Source of the DNA: Stenotrophomonas sp. UBA2124
GTDB lineage: Bacteria > Pseudomonadota > Gammaproteobacteria > Xanthomonadales > Xanthomonadaceae
DNA length: 64,000 bases
Assembly: GCA_002329155.1 (NCBI GenBank)
Contig: DCXY01000030.1
Location: forward strand, 7,167-71,166
Direction of reading: 5' to 3'
The translations under genes and the position numbers were made by a program. Below are positions 32,576 to 43,420 of this stretch, one piece after another; the first letter of the stretch is position 1; each line of letters starts with the position of its first letter. The notes beneath the pieces were generated by a model. It made no database searches, was not told the origin of the DNA, and worked only from the letters and a program-made list of their open reading frames with translations.

Positions 32576-32904
32576 TGATCATAACTGGCTGAGATTGTTA
32601 GGTTTTTGTATTTAATTGACGGCTGAATGAGCCGTGGTTCGCTGAACCGTTGCCTGCTGTTGCCCAACCCCTTGCCGGAACCATTTTGCAGGCGTAGGGT
32701 CAATCGTCCGGGTGGTACTTCCGCCACCCGGACAGCGGAGGGCCGAGCCGGTGCAACCGAGGCGCGAACCGAATTCCGACAGCTTCCGGCAGTTGCGCCG
32801 GAACGATGGCGGTGGTTCCGTCAGCAAGGGTCCGGCCTTCCATCCTGCAGCGCCCCGTGCCGTCATGGCCGGGGCGTTCTTGTTTCTGCATGAAGGAGGT
32901 AGTC
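32576..32904. other. Structured intergenic region, possible small RNA
   Basis: 329 bp with three strong inverted repeats: ACGGCTGAATGAGCCGT-like, GTCCGGGTGG (32706–32715) with CCACCCGGAC (32724–32733), and CGCCCC (32851–32856) with GGGGCG (32871–32876) followed by TTCTTGTTTCT. The last one resembles a weak terminator just before the ribosome-binding site of the next gene. It could be a leader, an attenuator or a small RNA; I do not recognise a known family. Confidence 0.35.
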
Positions 32905-33123
32905 ATGTTCGAAGGGCAGCCGCAGAGTGAGATTGATGCGTTGATGAAGGTCAACCCTGAGTTCAAGCAGCTCTACCAACAGCATAAGAAGCTGAACAAG
33001 AAGTGCATGGATGCAGAACTGGGAGTGCTTCCGATCGACGACGTCACGCTCGGGCAGATGAAGCGGGAGAAGCTGCTGGCCAAGCAGAAGCTCCTGAGGA
33101 TTTACGAAGACCGCGTCAACTAA
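32905..33123 (+). CDS. YdcH/DUF465 family small protein
   Basis: A 72-residue protein matching DUF465 (YdcH): SEIDALMKVNPEFKQLYQQH, KKLNKKCMDAELG and LKREKLLAK-like QMKREKLLAKQKLLRIYED, a two-helix hairpin. The start is set by an ideal AAGGAGGT Shine–Dalgarno 5 bp before the ATG at 32905; the longer upstream frame is rejected. The family is widespread but has no defined function. Confidence 0.85.
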   Translation: MFEGQPQSEIDALMKVNPEFKQLYQQHKKLNKKCMDAELGVLPIDDVTLGQMKREKLLAKQKLLRIYEDRVN

Positions 33124-33315
33124 CCCTTCCCCTCGCAATACCCGTTATGTCGCGGGTGATGGTGGCCTCCTCGTCGGCCGCCATTGCCCGCGTCTCTTGT
33201 TGGCCGGCTGGCAGCTTCCTGGTCCACTACCAAAAGTGGCGTTTGCCTGACTTTCAGCCCCATCCGTCGGATAATCAAAGGTCCGGCCGCTGCGCGGCGC
33301 GATCTGACCCGACAC

Positions 33316-34692
<1,377 letters not shown>

Positions 34693-34764
34693 GTTCAGAA
34701 TGCGATATGCCACGGCGGTTCAGGCCGGGCTGATAGAATTCCACCCCTTTAGCTGGAAGCCTTC

Positions 34765-35958
34765 ATGACGGATCAGCATTCACCCAGCCAGGAGGGCGGG
34801 CGCGGCTTGTCGCTTGCCACCCTGGCCATCCATGGTGGGCAGTCGCCCGACCCGAGCACCGGTGCGGTGATGCCGCCGATCTACGCGACTTCGACGTACG
34901 CGCAGTCCAGCCCGGGTGAGCATCAGGGTTTTGAGTATTCACGTACCCACAACCCCACCCGCTTCGCCTACGAGCGATGCGTGGCCTCGCTGGAAGGTGG
35001 CACACGCGGTTTTGCGTTCGCCTCCGGCATGGCGGCCAGCTCCACCGTCATGGAACTGTTGGACACCGGTAGTCACGTTGTGGCGATGGATGACATCTAC
35101 GGCGGTAGTTTCCGCCTTTTCGAGCGCGTGCGCCGCCGCAGCGCCGGGCTGGATTTCAGTTTCATCGACCTGACCGACCTGGCCGCCTTCGAGGCTGCGA
35201 TCACGCCGAAGACGCGCATGGTCTGGATTGAAACCCCGACCAACCCGATGCTGAAGATCGTGGATATCGCCGCGGTTGCCGCCGTCGCCAAGCGGCATGG
35301 GCTGATCGTGGTGGTGGACAACACCTTCGCCTCGCCGATGCTGCAGCGTCCGCTGGAGCTGGGTGCGGACCTGGTGCTGCATTCGGCCACGAAGTACCTC
35401 AACGGCCATTCGGACATGGTGGGTGGCATGGTGGTGGTAGGCAACAACGCCGAACTGGCCGAGCAGATGGCGTTCCTGCAGAACTCGGTGGGTGGCGTAC
35501 AGGGGCCCTTCGATAGCTTCCTGGCTCTGCGCGGTCTGAAAACCCTGCCGCTGCGCATGAAGGCGCACTGCGCCAACGCATTGGAACTGGCCCAGTGGCT
35601 GGAAACCCACCCGGCAGTGGAAAAAGTGATCTATCCCGGCCTGGCCTCACACCCGCAGCATGCTCTGGCGGCGCGGCAGATGAGCGGCTTCGGCGGCATC
35701 GTCTCGATCGTGCTGAAGGGCGGTTTTGAGGCAGCCAAGCGTTTTTGCGAACGCACCGAACTGTTCACCCTGGCCGAGTCGCTTGGCGGCGTGGAAAGCC
35801 TGGTCAACCACCCGGCCGTGATGACCCACGCCTCGATCCCGGTGGAGCGCCGCAATCAGCTAGGTATCAGCGATGCGCTGGTGCGATTGAGCGTTGGGGT
35901 TGAGGATGTGGGGGATTTGCGGGTGGATCTTGAACAGGCGCTGGCCGGGAATCACTGA
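34765..35958 (+). CDS. metB: Cystathionine gamma-synthase/lyase (PLP)
   Basis: A 397-residue Cys/Met-metabolism PLP enzyme with the PLP lysine Lys210 in HSATKYLNGHSD, the phosphate-contact YSRTHNPTRFAYE and SGMAAS, and the C-terminal GGVESLVNHPAVMTHAS. Family members either make cystathionine (synthase) or cleave it to cysteine (lyase). Pairing with a cystathionine beta-synthase argues for gamma-lyase activity. In xanthomonads this gene (annotated metB) marks one border of the variable LPS locus, and wzm begins 2 bp after its stop. Confidence 0.9.
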   Translation: MTDQHSPSQEGGRGLSLATLAIHGGQSPDPSTGAVMPPIYATSTYAQSSPGEHQGFEYSRTHNPTRFAYERCVASLEGGTRGFAFASGMAASSTVMELLDTGSHVVAMDDIYGGSFRLFERVRRRSAGLDFSFIDLTDLAAFEAAITPKTRMVWIETPTNPMLKIVDIAAVAAVAKRHGLIVVVDNTFASPMLQRPLELGADLVLHSATKYLNGHSDMVGGMVVVGNNAELAEQMAFLQNSVGGVQGPFDSFLALRGLKTLPLRMKAHCANALELAQWLETHPAVEKVIYPGLASHPQHALAARQMSGFGGIVSIVLKGGFEAAKRFCERTELFTLAESLGGVESLVNHPAVMTHASIPVERRNQLGISDALVRLSVGVEDVGDLRVDLEQALAGNH

Positions 35959-35960
35959 GC

Positions 35961-36755
35961 ATGAGTATTCTCTCGGCCTTCGGGAAGCATCGGTCGCTTA
36001 CCTTCGAATTGACCCAGCGTGAAGTCTTGGGGCGTTATCGCGGTGCAAGCTTCGGCCTGTTGTGGTCGCTGATCAGTCCGTTTCTGATGCTGCTGGTTTA
36101 CACCATGGCCTTCGGCTTTGTTATGAAAAGCCGCTGGCCGGGGTCGTCGGGTTCGACCATGGACTTCGCTTTGATTCTGTTTGCTGGGTTAACCGTTCAT
36201 GGCTTTTTTGCAGAGTGTTTTACCCGTGCCCCGCAGCTGATCATAAGTAATGCAGGCTACGTAAAGCGCGTGGTATTTCCACTGGACATATTGGTGTGGA
36301 GCATGACGCTATCGGCATTATTTCATTTATTGATGAATATGATGGTGCTGCTGCTGCTGTATCTATGCGTGAAGGGCGGCATCCATCCCACCGCGGTGTT
36401 GCTGCCGGTGGTGGTGTTGCCGCTGGTCATCCTAACCGTCGGTGTTGGTTGGATCACCTCGGCATTGGGCGTGTACTTGCGCGACATCGGCCAGATCGCC
36501 GGCGTCATCGCAGCGGCCATGCTGTTCCTGTCCTCGGCGATCATTCCGGTCGAGTCAGTGCCGGCCAGCTATCGCATGGTGTTCGAGCTCAATCCGCTGA
36601 CCTTCATCATCAACCAGGTACGCGAAGTGGTGATCTGGGGGCGTCAACCGGATTGGGCCGGCCTGGGCCTCTACACACTGATCGCCAGCGTGGTCGCGGT
36701 CATCGGCCATCGCCTGTTCAACAAGTTGCGCGTGGGGTTTGCCGATGTCCTCTGA
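35961..36755 (+). CDS. wzm: O-antigen/polysaccharide ABC exporter permease
   Basis: A 264-residue ABC-2-type permease with about six transmembrane helices. It has the N-terminal amphipathic motif FELTQREVLGRYRGASFGLLW and the late conserved ELNPLTFIINQVREVV, typical of Wzm/KpsM exporters. Wzm and Wzt move undecaprenyl-linked O-polysaccharide to the periplasmic face. The gene begins directly after metB and overlaps wzt by 11 bp. GC content is moderately lower than in the housekeeping genes around it, in line with a transferred LPS locus. Confidence 0.92.
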   Translation: MSILSAFGKHRSLTFELTQREVLGRYRGASFGLLWSLISPFLMLLVYTMAFGFVMKSRWPGSSGSTMDFALILFAGLTVHGFFAECFTRAPQLIISNAGYVKRVVFPLDILVWSMTLSALFHLLMNMMVLLLLYLCVKGGIHPTAVLLPVVVLPLVILTVGVGWITSALGVYLRDIGQIAGVIAAAMLFLSSAIIPVESVPASYRMVFELNPLTFIINQVREVVIWGRQPDWAGLGLYTLIASVVAVIGHRLFNKLRVGFADVL

Positions 36756-38103
36756 AGTCGCCGTGGCAGAGACCGTCATCGAGGTCAATGGAGTCGGTAA
36801 GTCGTACCACATGTACGAGCGCCCTTCGCACCGTCTGTGGCAGGCACTGGCAGGCAAGCGAAAGTCCTTCTACAAGGATTTCTGGGCGCTGCGTGATGTG
36901 AGCTTCTCGATCCGCCGCGGCCAGACGGTTGGCATCGTCGGCCGCAACGGGTCGGGTAAGTCGACGCTGCTGCAGATGATTGCCGGCACACTGAACCCGA
37001 CCGAGGGCAGCATCAAGGTGAAGGGGCGTGTGGCCGCGCTGCTCGAACTGGGTAGTGGTTTCAATCCTGAGTTCACCGGCCGCGAGAACGTCTACCTCAA
37101 TGCCACGATCCTGGGTCTGTCGCGTGCGCAGATCGACCAGCGCCTGGAGAGCATCTTGGCTTTCGCTGACATCGGTGAGTTCATCGATCAGCCGGTGCGC
37201 AGCTATTCCAGCGGCATGTCGGTGCGCCTTGCCTTCGCGGTGATCGCTCATGTCGACGCCGACATCCTGATCATCGACGAGGCACTGGCGGTGGGTGACG
37301 CGTTCTTCTCGCAGAAGTGCATGCGATTCCTGCGTGAGTTCCAGAAGAACGGCACGCTGCTGTTCGTCAGCCATGACGCGGCCGCCGTGACCAATCTGTG
37401 CGAGAACGCTGTGTGGTTGCAGGGCGGCCATATGCGCCTGTGCGGTACGTCGCAGGAGGTTGTCGAGGCCTACATGACCGAACAGCACGTGGTGGGACGG
37501 CGTGAGGTGGGTGTGGACGATATGGTGGTCGAGAGGAAGCAGCGGCGGCTGGTTGACGAGGCCCCGGACTTCCGTCAGCAGGCATTGCTGGAGGCCGGCG
37601 TCAGTAACCGCATCGCGATTTTCCAGTTCGACCCTGACAATGTCGGGCCGGAGTTTGGGGCCCGGGGGGCGCGCATCATCGGTGTGTCGCTCATCGGCGA
37701 AGACGGGGCAGCACTGGGCATGGTCGAAGGCGGAGAGTTGGTGCGCTTGCGCATCCGTGTCGAGCTGGTGCAGGCACTGGACAACCTTATCGTCGGCTTC
37801 TACGTCAAGGATCGCTTGGGCCAGCGCCTGTTTGGTGACAATAGTTACTTCGCCTGCAAGGATGCACCCGTATGCGGTATGCCAGGCGAGTGCGTTGTGG
37901 CCTCGTTCCTGTTCCGGATGCCAGTGATGCCTTCTGGCTCTTACATGATTGATGCAGCGGTGGCCTCCGGCGACCAGCACGACCACACTCAACAGCACTG
38001 GATCCATGACGCGCTGGAGTTCCGCGCGATCGACGAGACCATGCGGTTTGGCCTGCTGGGCTTGCCCATGCTGGCCATCGATGTCAACAAGGAATTCTCA
38101 TGA
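36745..38103 (+). CDS. wzt: O-antigen ABC exporter ATPase with C-terminal polymer-recognition domain
   Basis: A 452-residue protein. Residues 1–245 are an ABC ATPase: Walker A GRNGSGKST (66–74), signature YSSGMSVRL (154–162), Walker B ILIIDEAL and H-loop SHD. Residues about 290–450 are the Wzt C-terminal beta-sandwich (VRLRIRVELVQALDNLIVGFY, GLPMLAIDVNKEF). This domain in E. coli O8/O9a Wzt binds the capped non-reducing end of the finished O-polysaccharide. I start at the ATG at 36745; a TTG two codons earlier is possible. The stop overlaps the start of the next gene, whose N-terminal methyltransferase could provide the cap. Confidence 0.93.
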   Translation: MSSEVAVAETVIEVNGVGKSYHMYERPSHRLWQALAGKRKSFYKDFWALRDVSFSIRRGQTVGIVGRNGSGKSTLLQMIAGTLNPTEGSIKVKGRVAALLELGSGFNPEFTGRENVYLNATILGLSRAQIDQRLESILAFADIGEFIDQPVRSYSSGMSVRLAFAVIAHVDADILIIDEALAVGDAFFSQKCMRFLREFQKNGTLLFVSHDAAAVTNLCENAVWLQGGHMRLCGTSQEVVEAYMTEQHVVGRREVGVDDMVVERKQRRLVDEAPDFRQQALLEAGVSNRIAIFQFDPDNVGPEFGARGARIIGVSLIGEDGAALGMVEGGELVRLRIRVELVQALDNLIVGFYVKDRLGQRLFGDNSYFACKDAPVCGMPGECVVASFLFRMPVMPSGSYMIDAAVASGDQHDHTQQHWIHDALEFRAIDETMRFGLLGLPMLAIDVNKEFS

Positions 38104-41100
38104 TCGAGTTCACAGGCGAACGCTTCGTTCCCACCGAAAAGGGTGTAATCCGGCAAGAGCATCTGCATCGTTATGCGTGGTGCCAGCCCTTGGTGAAGGG
38201 AAGGGACGTGTTGGATATCGCCAGCGGGGAGGGCTATGGGAGCGCAATGCTCGCCGAAGGAGCTCGTTCGGTGATTGGCGTGGATGTCTCGCATGAGGCG
38301 GTCGCCCATGCAGCATCGAATTACAGTGGAATCGACAATCTGAAGTATGTCCAGGGATCGGCGTCGGCTATTCCCCTGGCAGATGACAGCGTCGATGTCG
38401 TTGTGTCCTTCGAAACCATCGAGCATCTTCTTGAGCAGGAAGAAATGATGGGGGAGATTCGGCGCGTACTACGCTCCGGCGGCATCATGGTGATGTCTTC
38501 GCCGAACAAGGAAATTTATTCTGACCAAGCGGGTTATCACAACGATTTTCATGTCAAAGAGCTCTATTTCAATGAGTTCTCTGAATTGGTATCGCGCTAT
38601 TTCCCGGCATGGTATATGAGCAGCCATCGTATGGCGGTCTGTTCAACCATTACGCCTTGCGAGTTGGATCCTTCTCAGCGGCACTATCAGGCGCTTACTG
38701 ATACCGGCGACAAGGTCGAGGGGCGCGTCGCCGACATCGCTGACGCCGTCTATTACGTGGTCGTGGCTGCCGCTGATGAAGCGCTATTGCCACGTTTGCC
38801 GGCATCAATGCTCTATGCAGAGTCGGAAGACTTGTTCGCGCATCATCGTGAGGTCGCGAAGTGGGCGCAGGCACAGGATGCGGAGATCAACTCTCTGCGC
38901 GAACATGTGCGCCGTGAGCAGGCAGAGGTGGCGCGCTTGCATGGCGAAATCAACATTGAGCGTGGGGGCGTTGCCGCGCTGCAGAGTGCACTGGTTTTAG
39001 CACGGGATGATTACGCCAGGTTGTTCGGGGAGGGGGCTCTCAAGGATGAGGAGATCAAGTTGATGCGGGCGCAGGTGGAAGCAAAGGAGTTGGAAGATAA
39101 GTCTTCTGTAGAGTTGAACGAGGCTGCGGCGGCTGAGCTGGCTTCACTGCGCGATCTGCTGCGTGAGGCATTGGCTGAGAAACAAGTCTTGGAAGATCGG
39201 TTAGAGACGTTTGCAGCGCGTATCGAAGTTGCTGAAGCTCGGGAAGCGATGCTCAAACGCACTATCGAAGATCGACGGGCCGAAGTTGCCGAGCTTGAGA
39301 GCCGCCGCAAAATAGAGTTGGCCGAGCTTGAGGCGCTTAAGGATGCGGAACTGGTTGCGCTTGAAAATCGTAGCAAGGTTGACCTTGGGGAGCTTGAAGG
39401 GCAGAAGCAGGCAGAGCTGGAAGAGTTGGGGGAGCTTTTCCGCAAGGAGCTGCATGCTGCAGAGGAGCGTCTTCAGAATGAGAAGCGAATTCTCGATGAG
39501 CGCCTCCAGGCCGCGTTGGTGGACGGACGCAATGCCAAGGAGCAGGTCGTGGTGTTCGAGGAGCGTGCCCGTATCGCGTGCGAACAGGAGCAAGGACTGA
39601 AACTCTCAATTGACGAATTGAATGCGGATCTCGCCCGCGAGCGCGACAATGCCCGTATGTTGGCTGCCGCGATGACGGAGCTATGGGAGTCTCGTAGGAA
39701 AATGCTGGAAGAGCAGGCACTTATAGCCGGCTTGACTGACGCAGGTCGGGCGGAGCTGCAGGCGCATCAGAAGGAGATCGAGCGTCTGCGGGATAAGGCG
39801 GGAGCACTGGCTCCCCGCATGCCGGCCGATGTTGAGGTCGCGGATCGCCATGATGTGGCCCTCCTGCTTCATCACTATCGTGCCGAGCTTGATTCGCTCC
39901 AAAGTTTGAGCAATCGACTGTTGCAATCCCGCTCGTGGCAGATCACGCGGCCATTGCGACTATTAGGTCGCATTTGGCGAGGCGAGTGGGGTAATGTGCT
40001 TCATTCGGTACGCGCCTCCGGTGTCGCACAACATCCACTTGCAAAGCCCTTCGTCCCGTTGGCTAAGCGCGTTCTGCTGCGCCGTCAGGAAAGCATTGTG
40101 GAGCCCGTGGAGGGATTGGCATTCGAAGAGGTACAGGGAAATCCCGACGAGACATTGAGGCAACTGCGGTTCCCCGTCGTTGATGCCCCAGTCGTGACGA
40201 TCGTCATTCCAACCTATGGAAACTACGAGCAGAGCTTGGCCTGCGTCGCGTCGATTGCGCGCATTGGAGCTGATGTAACGTTCGAAGTGCTGGTGTTGGA
40301 AGATGCATCAGGAGATGGCGATATCGGAAGGCTGGAATCGATTCCTGGACTTCGTTATTACCGCAATCCGGTCAATCTGGGGTTCCTCCGTTCGTGCAAT
40401 CAGGCACTCACCTTGGCAAGGGGGCAGTTCATCTGCCTTCTGAACAATGACACCGAAGTTACTGCAGGCTGGTTGGACGCCCTGGTGCGGGTATTTGAGC
40501 TGCGTCCGGATGCCGGGCTCGTCGGTTCCAAGTTGCTCTATCCCGACGGCCGGCTCCAGGAAGCGGGTGGCATCGTATGGGCCGATGGTAGTGCATGGAA
40601 TTTCGGTCGTCTGGACGATCCTGCCAAGCCTGCATACAGCTATCTGAAAGAAGCCGATTACGTGTCAGGCGCATCGATCATGATGCGCGCCGATGTTTTC
40701 CGGGACATGGGCGGGTTTGATGACCGCTACGCCCCTGCCTATTACGAAGATACCGACATGGCGTTCCGCGTGCGCGAACGAGGGATGAAGGTTTATCTAC
40801 AGCCGGCATCAGTCGTGGTCCACTATGAGGGCGTTTCGAGCGGCACGGATGAATCCACCGGGGTGAAGGCCTGGCAGGCCGTCAACCGGGTCAAGTTTCT
40901 TGAGCGTTGGGGTGATACGCTCCGCGCGACTCAGTTCGGCAACGGTGAGAACGTGCTCATGGCGCGCGATCGTTCCCGGCATCAACGCCGGGTGCTGGTC
41001 GTTGATCACTATGTCCCCCAGCCGGACCGCGACGCGGGGTCGAAGGCGACATGGCAGGTCTTGGAGATGCTGGTTCGGCAGGGCTTCCAGGTAACCTTCT

Positions 41101-42107
41101 GGCCTGCCAATGCCTACTATGATCCGATTTATACGCCACCATTGCAGCAATTGGGTGTCGAAGTGCTGTATGGATCGGAATATGTCGGCCGTTTCGATGC
41201 TTGGATGGCTGAGAACGGCAGTTACCTGGATACAGTGATCCTGAATCGTCCGCATATTTCGGTTGATCTGGTGTCTAGCGTCCGCAACCATTCCACGGCC
41301 ACGTTGATCTACTACGGCCACGATATCCATCACCTACGCATGCAGCAGCAGCTCGCACTCCAGCCGGACCGTGAGTTGGAGGTCGAAACCATTCGTTTCC
41401 GGGTCTTCGAGCATGCTTTGTGGGAGCAATCGGACGTAGTGTTGTATCCATCCACCGATGAAACCACTCACGTACTTTCGTGGCTCAAGTCCAACGCCCC
41501 GGATGCCGGCACCCTCGCGCAGACCATCCCCTTGTATGCTTACGAAAGGATTTCGGATGGCGACATACCGGGTCCATCTGCACGGGCCGGCATCCTGTTT
41601 GTTGCAGGGTTTGCTCATGCGCCGAACGTGGATGCAGCGACGTGGTTCGTTCAGGAAATCCTGCCGCTTGTCAAGCAGCAGGTCCCGGATGTGACGGTGA
41701 CCTTGGTAGGTTCCAACCCACGTCCTGAAGTGCTGGCGCTGGCATCTTCTGGCGTGAAGGTGACCGGCTATGTCAGCGACGAGACGCTGGCCCAGTACTA
41801 CAGGGGCGCGCGCGTCTCCGTCGCTCCGCTCCGGTTCGGTGGCGGCGTGAAGGGGAAGGTATTGGAAAGCCTGCGCTACGGGGTGCCGTGCGTGACGACT
41901 TCGATCGGCATGCAGGGCCTTGGAGATGCCGTGAAGTTCATGCCTGCATCTGACGATCCGCAAGTATTGGCCGCACATATCGTCACGCTTATGCAAGACG
42001 ATGTCGAATGGAGGAGAGTGTCGGCGGCAGAGCGTGATTTCATCGATGGCGCCTACTCGCGCGAAGCGCTCTGGAGGGTGCTTGGCGCTGCTATTACGAG
42101 GTCGTAA
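38100..42107 (+). CDS. Methyltransferase–coiled coil–GT2–GT4 fusion protein of LPS cluster
   Basis: 1335 residues in one frame. (1) About 1–225: class I SAM methyltransferase, motif VLDIASGEGYGS (37–48) and acidic VDVS (61–64). (2) About 250–565: an unbroken charged coiled coil (for example EDRRAEVAELE, ERLQNEKRILDERLQ). (3) SRSWQITRPLR linker (610–620), then a GT-A family 2 glycosyltransferase at about 698–910 with VTIVIPTYGN, DxD-like NNDTE (782–786) and YYEDTDMAFR (881–890). (4) About 963–1335: a GT-B family 4/1 glycosyltransferase with SDVVLYPS and RFGGGVKGKVLESLRYGVPC. The ATG overlaps the wzt stop. The layout recalls WbdD (methyltransferase, kinase, coiled-coil ruler) combined with its polymerase, but no kinase domain is seen. 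Confidence 0.85.
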   Translation: MIEFTGERFVPTEKGVIRQEHLHRYAWCQPLVKGRDVLDIASGEGYGSAMLAEGARSVIGVDVSHEAVAHAASNYSGIDNLKYVQGSASAIPLADDSVDVVVSFETIEHLLEQEEMMGEIRRVLRSGGIMVMSSPNKEIYSDQAGYHNDFHVKELYFNEFSELVSRYFPAWYMSSHRMAVCSTITPCELDPSQRHYQALTDTGDKVEGRVADIADAVYYVVVAAADEALLPRLPASMLYAESEDLFAHHREVAKWAQAQDAEINSLREHVRREQAEVARLHGEINIERGGVAALQSALVLARDDYARLFGEGALKDEEIKLMRAQVEAKELEDKSSVELNEAAAAELASLRDLLREALAEKQVLEDRLETFAARIEVAEAREAMLKRTIEDRRAEVAELESRRKIELAELEALKDAELVALENRSKVDLGELEGQKQAELEELGELFRKELHAAEERLQNEKRILDERLQAALVDGRNAKEQVVVFEERARIACEQEQGLKLSIDELNADLARERDNARMLAAAMTELWESRRKMLEEQALIAGLTDAGRAELQAHQKEIERLRDKAGALAPRMPADVEVADRHDVALLLHHYRAELDSLQSLSNRLLQSRSWQITRPLRLLGRIWRGEWGNVLHSVRASGVAQHPLAKPFVPLAKRVLLRRQESIVEPVEGLAFEEVQGNPDETLRQLRFPVVDAPVVTIVIPTYGNYEQSLACVASIARIGADVTFEVLVLEDASGDGDIGRLESIPGLRYYRNPVNLGFLRSCNQALTLARGQFICLLNNDTEVTAGWLDALVRVFELRPDAGLVGSKLLYPDGRLQEAGGIVWADGSAWNFGRLDDPAKPAYSYLKEADYVSGASIMMRADVFRDMGGFDDRYAPAYYEDTDMAFRVRERGMKVYLQPASVVVHYEGVSSGTDESTGVKAWQAVNRVKFLERWGDTLRATQFGNGENVLMARDRSRHQRRVLVVDHYVPQPDRDAGSKATWQVLEMLVRQGFQVTFWPANAYYDPIYTPPLQQLGVEVLYGSEYVGRFDAWMAENGSYLDTVILNRPHISVDLVSSVRNHSTATLIYYGHDIHHLRMQQQLALQPDRELEVETIRFRVFEHALWEQSDVVLYPSTDETTHVLSWLKSNAPDAGTLAQTIPLYAYERISDGDIPGPSARAGILFVAGFAHAPNVDAATWFVQEILPLVKQQVPDVTVTLVGSNPRPEVLALASSGVKVTGYVSDETLAQYYRGARVSVAPLRFGGGVKGKVLESLRYGVPCVTTSIGMQGLGDAVKFMPASDDPQVLAAHIVTLMQDDVEWRRVSAAERDFIDGAYSREALWRVLGAAITRS

Positions 42108-42236
42108 CTCTGTGGTGGCAATCTCCCCGCCTCATGCGGTTGCCAAAATTGGGGCCGTGCTGTCAGTGCAAGTCGGGTTCACCCCCGTTTTCACGGACAC
42201 TTACGATAAGGCCGGTGCAGGCCCTGAGGAGTGTTC

Positions 42237-42524
42237 ATGTCGAAGCGAAGGAAGTTCAGTGCAGAGTTCAAGCGTGGTGCGGTTGAGCAGACCAACCAAC
42301 CGGGTGTCAGTTGTGCCCAGGTGGCGCGGGAACTGGGAATCCGGGACACCCTGCTGACCCGCTGGAAGCGGGAGGCCCAGAGCCAGGGGGCGGCGGCCTT
42401 CGGCGGTGCTGGCACACCCCGCGACGAAGAGCTGGCCCGCCTGAAGCGCGAGCTGGCCCGGATCAAGAAGGAACGCGATTTTTTGCGAGAAGCGGCGACG
42501 TTCTTTGCCAAGGGATCCTCCTGA
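42237..42524 (+). CDS. IS3-family transposase OrfA
   Basis: A 95-residue DNA-binding OrfA. It has a helix-turn-helix (KFSAEFKRGAVEQ, SCAQVARELGIRDTLLTRW) and a C-terminal leucine-zipper-like helix (EELARLKRELARIKKERDFL). The ATG at 42237 with GAGGA upstream is chosen over the GTG at 42231. A classic slippery heptamer, T TTT TTG (42479–42485), near the 3' end allows the -1 shift that joins OrfA to OrfB. Confidence 0.88.
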   Translation: MSKRRKFSAEFKRGAVEQTNQPGVSCAQVARELGIRDTLLTRWKREAQSQGAAAFGGAGTPRDEELARLKRELARIKKERDFLREAATFFAKGSS

Positions 42525-43392
42525 GGTATCAGGTGATCGAACGTTGCCGCGATGCGTTTCCGATTCGACTGATGTGCCGTTGCCTGCGGGAGTCGGCCAG
42601 TGGTTACTACGACTGGAGCAAGCGCCTGCCAAGCGCCCGCCAGCTCGACAACCAGCGCCTGCTCGTCCGGATCCGCGAGCTGCATGAGGACAGCCGGGGC
42701 ACGCTGGGTGCCGGTCGCATGCACGAAGACCTGGCCGATCAAGGGGAGTCGGCCAGCCTGAACCGGGTGGCACGGCTGATAGCCGTCGACGGGCTACAAG
42801 GCTGGCCGCGCCCGAAGCGGCGTGGCAAACGCGGACAGCCGGCGCTGACGCCGCCGGGCGTACGCAACTTGCTGGAACGGGACTTCACTGCATTGGAGCC
42901 GGAGACCAAGTGGGTCACCGACATCACCGAGCTAAAGACCGGTCAGGGCAAGCTGTACCTGTGCATCGTGCTGGACCTGTTCGACCAGCGAGTCGTGGGC
43001 TGGTCGATGCACCACCGCCAGGATCGGCAGATGGTGATCCGGGCCGTGCAGATGGCCGTGTGGCAACGCCAAGGCAGCCACTGGGCGATCCTGCATTCGG
43101 ATCGTGGCAGCCAATTCCGAAGTGGTGATTACCAGCGTTTCTTGGCAGCCAACGGCCTGGTGTGTTCGATGAGTGCGGTGGGCCACTGCGGCGCAACGCC
43201 GCATGCGAAGGCTTCTTCGGCCTGCTCAAGCGCGAGCGGATCTACCGCATGACCTATCCAACACTCGATGCGGCTAGGGCGGATGTGTTCGAATACATCG
43301 AGCGGTTCCACAATCCAAGGCGGCGGCGAAGGGCAGCCAGGCAAGACCAGAAGTTCTCAGCTCTTTTACAACCGTCCGTGATTTCGGGGTAG
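42479..43392 (+). pseudogene. IS3-family transposase OrfB, frameshifted
   Basis: Following a -1 shift at T TTT TTG, the frame encodes OrfB with YYDWSKR, the first catalytic Asp in WVTDITEL and the second in LHSDRGSQF. Near 43192 one base is missing: GGCGCAACGCC stands where GGCGACAACGCC (GDNA) is expected. The third catalytic residue (CEGFFGLLKRER) therefore falls in another frame (43162–43392). The DDE triad is split, so the transposase is inactive. Confidence 0.88.
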
Positions 43393-43420
43393 AACCCGAT
43401 GACGGACTTTACAGTTTCAC

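Larger units (their letters stand above)
42175..43397 (+). mobile_element. IS3-family insertion element (IS-A), defective
   Basis: 1223 bp, a normal IS3 size. Terminal inverted repeats are GGGTTCACCCCCGTTTTCAC (from 42175) against the complement of the right end, GGGTTCTACCCCGAAATCAC, both followed by GGAC. It has an orfA and a frameshifted orfB. The flanking triplets differ (GTC and GAT), so no target duplication is visible. It lies 68 bp after the large glycosyltransferase gene. Confidence 0.85.

Noticed and set aside
36739..36744. TTG start for wzt two codons upstream of the ATG
   Set aside because: The ATG at 36745 gives the normal N terminus; a TTG is not needed.
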